From positions 10,368,603 through 10,432,602 of the forward strand of contig OY783211.1 in assembly GCA_963678705.1 (NCBI GenBank): a DNA stretch of 64,000 nucleotides, in the 5' to 3' direction. The translations under genes were made by a program, and so were the position numbers. Below, one piece after another: positions 58,345 to 64,000 of the stretch. The notes below the pieces were generated by a model. That model was not told the DNA's origin and made no database searches. It saw nothing but the letters and a program-made list of their open reading frames with translations. This DNA is from Panorpa germanica. Lineage: Eukaryota; Arthropoda; Insecta; Mecoptera; Panorpidae. Position 1 is the first letter of the stretch. The number at the start of each line of letters is the position of its first letter.

Positions 58345-59695
58345 AGTATTTATTCTGTAATACTATTGGAATATCTACATCATGCCCTTACATAATCTAT
58401 TTATAAAAACATAAAACTTCTCTACATAACGTAAGTCATGAATATAATTCGCAACATACAGTAACTAATTGAAAAATAAATTAATTGTTGTATTCTCATT
58501 ATAAGTTCATTATTATCTTTTCCAGATATGATTTCAAGTCAAATGCAACGTCAGAGTATCCTTTAAGACCATTAAACAATTCACAGCCATCGCAGTCTGT
58601 GTACTATCTAAAACAATAACATAGCTGCAATAATAATTAACAACTAAAATTAATCTGAGCTATATTACCATATAATTTGTAGATTGATTAATTGTTAAGT
58701 TATTATTATAGGATATTTTATATGTGACTATAATTTTGATCATTGAAGGATGTGTTTATTATTGTTTCTGAGTCCGATTTTAAAATGAATTATAATCGAC
58801 GATTTATAAAATAAAATAAAGTTTTTTAACAGGTTTTTTATTATTATTTTATTTGAAGAATATTTTTACCACTTTCCTGGTATTGCACATCATCGGAGCT
58901 GTTCGATTAAAATAGAAACATGCATTCTTCATTTATCGAAATAATAAACCTAGAAGAAGCAGACTAGGAAGATTGTTTATTACTCAAATATATAAAAAGC
59001 CATAAATTCCTTTAAATACAATGTGTAAATATTCCATCAGATAATAGTGAAAGTGTACTTATGGTTTACGTATATTATATTTTATAATTTAAATGAAGAT
59101 AAGATTTTGCTATTTTAATTAAGATTCGATTTTGATAAACTGTGATATTGGAAGATATTAAAAAAAACCTCTGATAATACAAAAGAAATTATATAATATC
59201 CTAAAATATTTGATGATAATCTAAAGCAGTAGTGTCCAATATTTCATTAGAATTTGTTATTACTATTCTTTAATGGTTAAAGTTTATACATAGTATATGA
59301 CGAATTTACATTAAATAATACTTTAATCCTCATACAAAATAATTTAAAGCGAGTTTTTTTTAAATGTTAATAGACTACATATTCTAATTGCAATATTTTA
59401 CAGCAGTTAAGTCTATCGAAGTAATTAAATGGTTACTTATGGTATTCTTAAAACCAATGCTCACTAATGTGTAGCATACGCAGAGAAAAAGCCGCATAGA
59501 AATAACACCCATATATTTAACTCTGATTACGATAACGAGACATTATGACATCATAATATAGCGACTTATATATTAAAATTTTTTAAGGATCTCTTATATA
59601 GTTTTGTATATTATAATCTTGCTTTCCGTATAAGAGTCATACATCCTTTCCCCGCAAGATGCATAAAAGATGATGTCGCATCGCGCGCCAAACTG
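58345..59695. other. Gene-free spacer between GSKIP and trypsin genes
   Basis: Contains the GSKIP polyadenylation signal and, at the right end, the trypsin promoter. The middle is AT-rich DNA without recognisable genes or repeats. Confidence 0.5.
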
Positions 59696-59703
59696 TATAA
59701 AAG
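59696..59703 (+). promoter_or_regulatory. TATA box of the trypsin gene
   Basis: TATAAAAG about 270 bases upstream of the start codon. It is the only good TATA box here, and it implies a leader of roughly 240 bases. Confidence 0.5.
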
Positions 59704-59968
59704 GCACCTACTGCAATTTCAATTCATGATAAAACAGCGCCAAGTTATTATTGCATATACTATAAATTTCTGCTGAACCAGAATCGGCAGTAAACTTAAT
59801 GAATTCTTATCTAGATCTTATTATCTTCTGCCTAATGTAAGCAAAACAAAATTAGGACCAAACCTAGTGAGACTTTGACGACATCTGGATAAGATGATGG
59901 AACATTATCAGTTTTCATTTATCTATATTTGGTAAAATAAATGTGTGTTATGAGAAATGTTTTAATTA

Positions 59969-61080
59969 ATGAAAATGATTTCATGTGTACTAATAGTATG
60001 TCTGGCTGCCGGCGTATTCTGTAAGTATTGCGAACATTTTGCGGCAACATTTTATTTGGTATGGTGCAAATTTTTTGGCAACTTAAAAATATTTTCCATA
60101 TTATAAATATTTGTAATACAAATCTGAGCGACGTATATTTGCCTGAATATACAGTTCCGAGTTATGTAACAGTGTCGAACGAAACACTGAATGAGCAAAC
60201 ATCGATATCTCGTAAACCGTGATACTTTGAATGGGACATCTACTATTCCTATTTTTCTATTTCTTTTCTTTTATTATAATCTGTGAGTTTAACGTTGATG
60301 GAGATAACACCATTAATATTCATACATCATATTATTTCTATAGAACTAACGTTCTATTCTAATCTAGGCTCGGCCCTACCAGGAACAAATACACCGTTGT
60401 TGGATGGTCGGATCGTTGGAGGAGAAGACACAACAATTGAGGAAATTCCATGGCAAATATCACTTAGATTTTTTGGGGGTCATATGTGTGGTGGGTCCAT
60501 CATAGGCACTAGGAAAATTTTGACCGCAGCACACTGCGTGGAGAACAGAAATATAAATAACTTGGAAATCAACGCCGGCCACAGCAACCGTAACGGAGTA
60601 GCCCAACTTATCAGCGTAACTTCGGTTCACATTCATCCTGAATACAACAATCCGAATCTGAGCAACGACATTGCCGTATTAATTCTGCACAACGAGCTTG
60701 TTGTCGCACCAGGAGTTCAAGTGATAGATCTGCCTAGGCAAGACCAAGCAGTCATTGTTGGTAGTGCAGCTCTCGTCACTGGGTGGGGTGCACTTTCGGA
60801 GAACGGACAAGCAGCAGATATTTTGCAAAAGGTTAAGGTACCAGTGGTTGATCAAAATGAATGCAATTTGGTGTACGAGGGCATTATCACTCCGCAAATG
60901 TTCTGTGCTGGAGTTCCGGAAGGAGGAAGAGACGCCTGTCAGGGTGACTCTGGTGGTCCGGTTGTTATTAATGGGGAACTCGCTGGAGTAGTTTCTTTCG
61001 GCTACGGTTGTGCCCGACCGGGATTCCCTGGAGTGTATGTGCGTGTGTCAATGTTCCGGCAATGGATCGATTCAATATAA
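59969..61080 (+). CDS. Secreted trypsin-like serine protease
   Basis: Two exons (59969-60020, 60368-61080) give 254 residues, the usual length for an insect digestive-type trypsin. Residues 1-17 are a signal peptide (MKMISCVLIVCLAAGVF). A short propeptide ends at Arg32, and the active enzyme starts IVGG (33-36). The catalytic triad is His73 (LTAAHC), Asp118 (SNDIAVL) and Ser212 (GDSGGP). Asp206, six residues before the serine, marks the trypsin pocket, so it should cut after Lys/Arg. Six cysteines form the standard three disulfides of the domain. There is no clip or other extra domain. An in-frame ATG inside the intron (60283) would give another N-terminus, but the exon-1 version has proper splice sites (GTAAGT, TCTAG) and a better signal peptide. 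The role is probably digestion, though a haemolymph protease cannot be excluded. Confidence 0.93.
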
Positions 61081-61654
61081 TTTATATTGATAACTTGGTA
61101 ACATGATAATAGCGTTTATGTACCTATATGCAAAAGATATGACAACTTTGCTTTCTTAATACATTTTCTCCTCAAGTATAAAAAATGAGTTTTTATGTAC
61201 CCATTTGATTTATTGTATCCTTCCCTTTTTCAAACACAACTCACATACTCCATTTTACTATATAAAAGATGTATATGTTATAATTAACAATTATATATTT
61301 TCTGTGCGCATAGACGCCCGAAGAATTACTTTCAGGGAGATGCATACTCAGTGTTCATAGGAAAAGAGTAAGGAACGCTGAATTCATTAAGAAGGCATTG
61401 AACAAATTAGGACAACAATCTAGACACCTTCTATCCAATGCTAATGAATAGCATGAGGAGCAAAGCAACTTATACAGGAAAAAATGGAACTGGATCATCT
61501 GCAGCACCTTTTATCTACTTTTGTATTAGGATACTGTATAAAGAAAATCATTAAATTAATAAACAGAGACTTTTAAATGTGTGTAACACTAGATATTTAT
61601 ATTTTATAACAACTTAGTAAATTATTTATCATATGAAATCTATATAAATCATAA
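61081..61654. other. Convergent 3' intergenic region between trypsin and pelle
   Basis: A short AT-rich spacer between the stop codons of two genes that face each other. I see no gene or clear repeat. Confidence 0.5.
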
Positions 61655-63985
<2,331 letters not shown>

Positions 63986-64000
63986 CTAAAAATATGCAAT

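Noticed and set aside
60283-60367. Alternative trypsin N-terminus starting in the intron
   Set aside because: The reading frame is open by chance through the end of the intron. The exon-1 start has consensus splice sites, correct phase and a standard signal peptide.

Overview
The window is nuclear DNA from an AT-rich insect genome. All seven protein genes are of insect type. Six of them are split by short GT-AG introns. Large gene-free stretches are filled with small inverted-repeat transposons (MITE-like), a tRNA-derived SINE family and other dispersed repeats. The sequence does not settle the insect order. There is no sign of bacterial, phage or plasmid DNA, and no CRISPR array, rRNA or intact tRNA gene.

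Layout. (1) 0-8 kb: repeats around two divergently oriented, closely related defensin genes (3241-3713 minus, 5810-6311 plus). (2) 7-11.5 kb: a dead exon of a CRAL-TRIO gene, then an intact six-exon CRAL-TRIO lipid-transfer gene (8818-11493). Two 673-bp copies of one inverted-repeat element, in opposite orientation (2191-2863 and 11732-12404), bracket the defensin pair and this gene. (3) 13.4-15.6 kb: peter pan (ppan/SSF1), an eight-exon Brix-domain ribosome-assembly factor. (4) 18.2-22.2 kb: a secreted Tyr/Gly/Pro/Asn-rich protein made of about 27 YYPN-type repeats. (5) 22.3-34 kb: no coding gene, several mobile-element relics. (6) 34-56.1 kb: a leucokinin receptor gene (GPCR) with nine coding exons plus a likely 5'UTR exon, and introns loaded with repeats. 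(7) 57.9-64 kb: a single-exon GSKIP-domain gene, a secreted trypsin, and on the minus strand the kinase part of pelle (IRAK family), running off the right end.

The genes are not an operon and do not form one system. Two functional themes stand out. Innate immunity is represented by the defensins (effectors) and Pelle (the Toll-pathway kinase that in other insects helps induce such effectors). Neuropeptide signalling is represented by the kinin receptor. Their presence in one window is probably coincidence.

I found no clearly undescribed multi-gene system. The observations most worth checking are: the inverted defensin duplication, with shared promoter motifs and a changed C-terminus beside a repeat; the recent higher-order repeats in the Tyr/Gly protein; the matched inverted transposon pair around the immune locus; the in-frame, stop-free 75-nt last intron of ppan; and the uORF-bearing leader of the kinin receptor. 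Protein identities rest on recognised family motifs read by eye; no database search was run.
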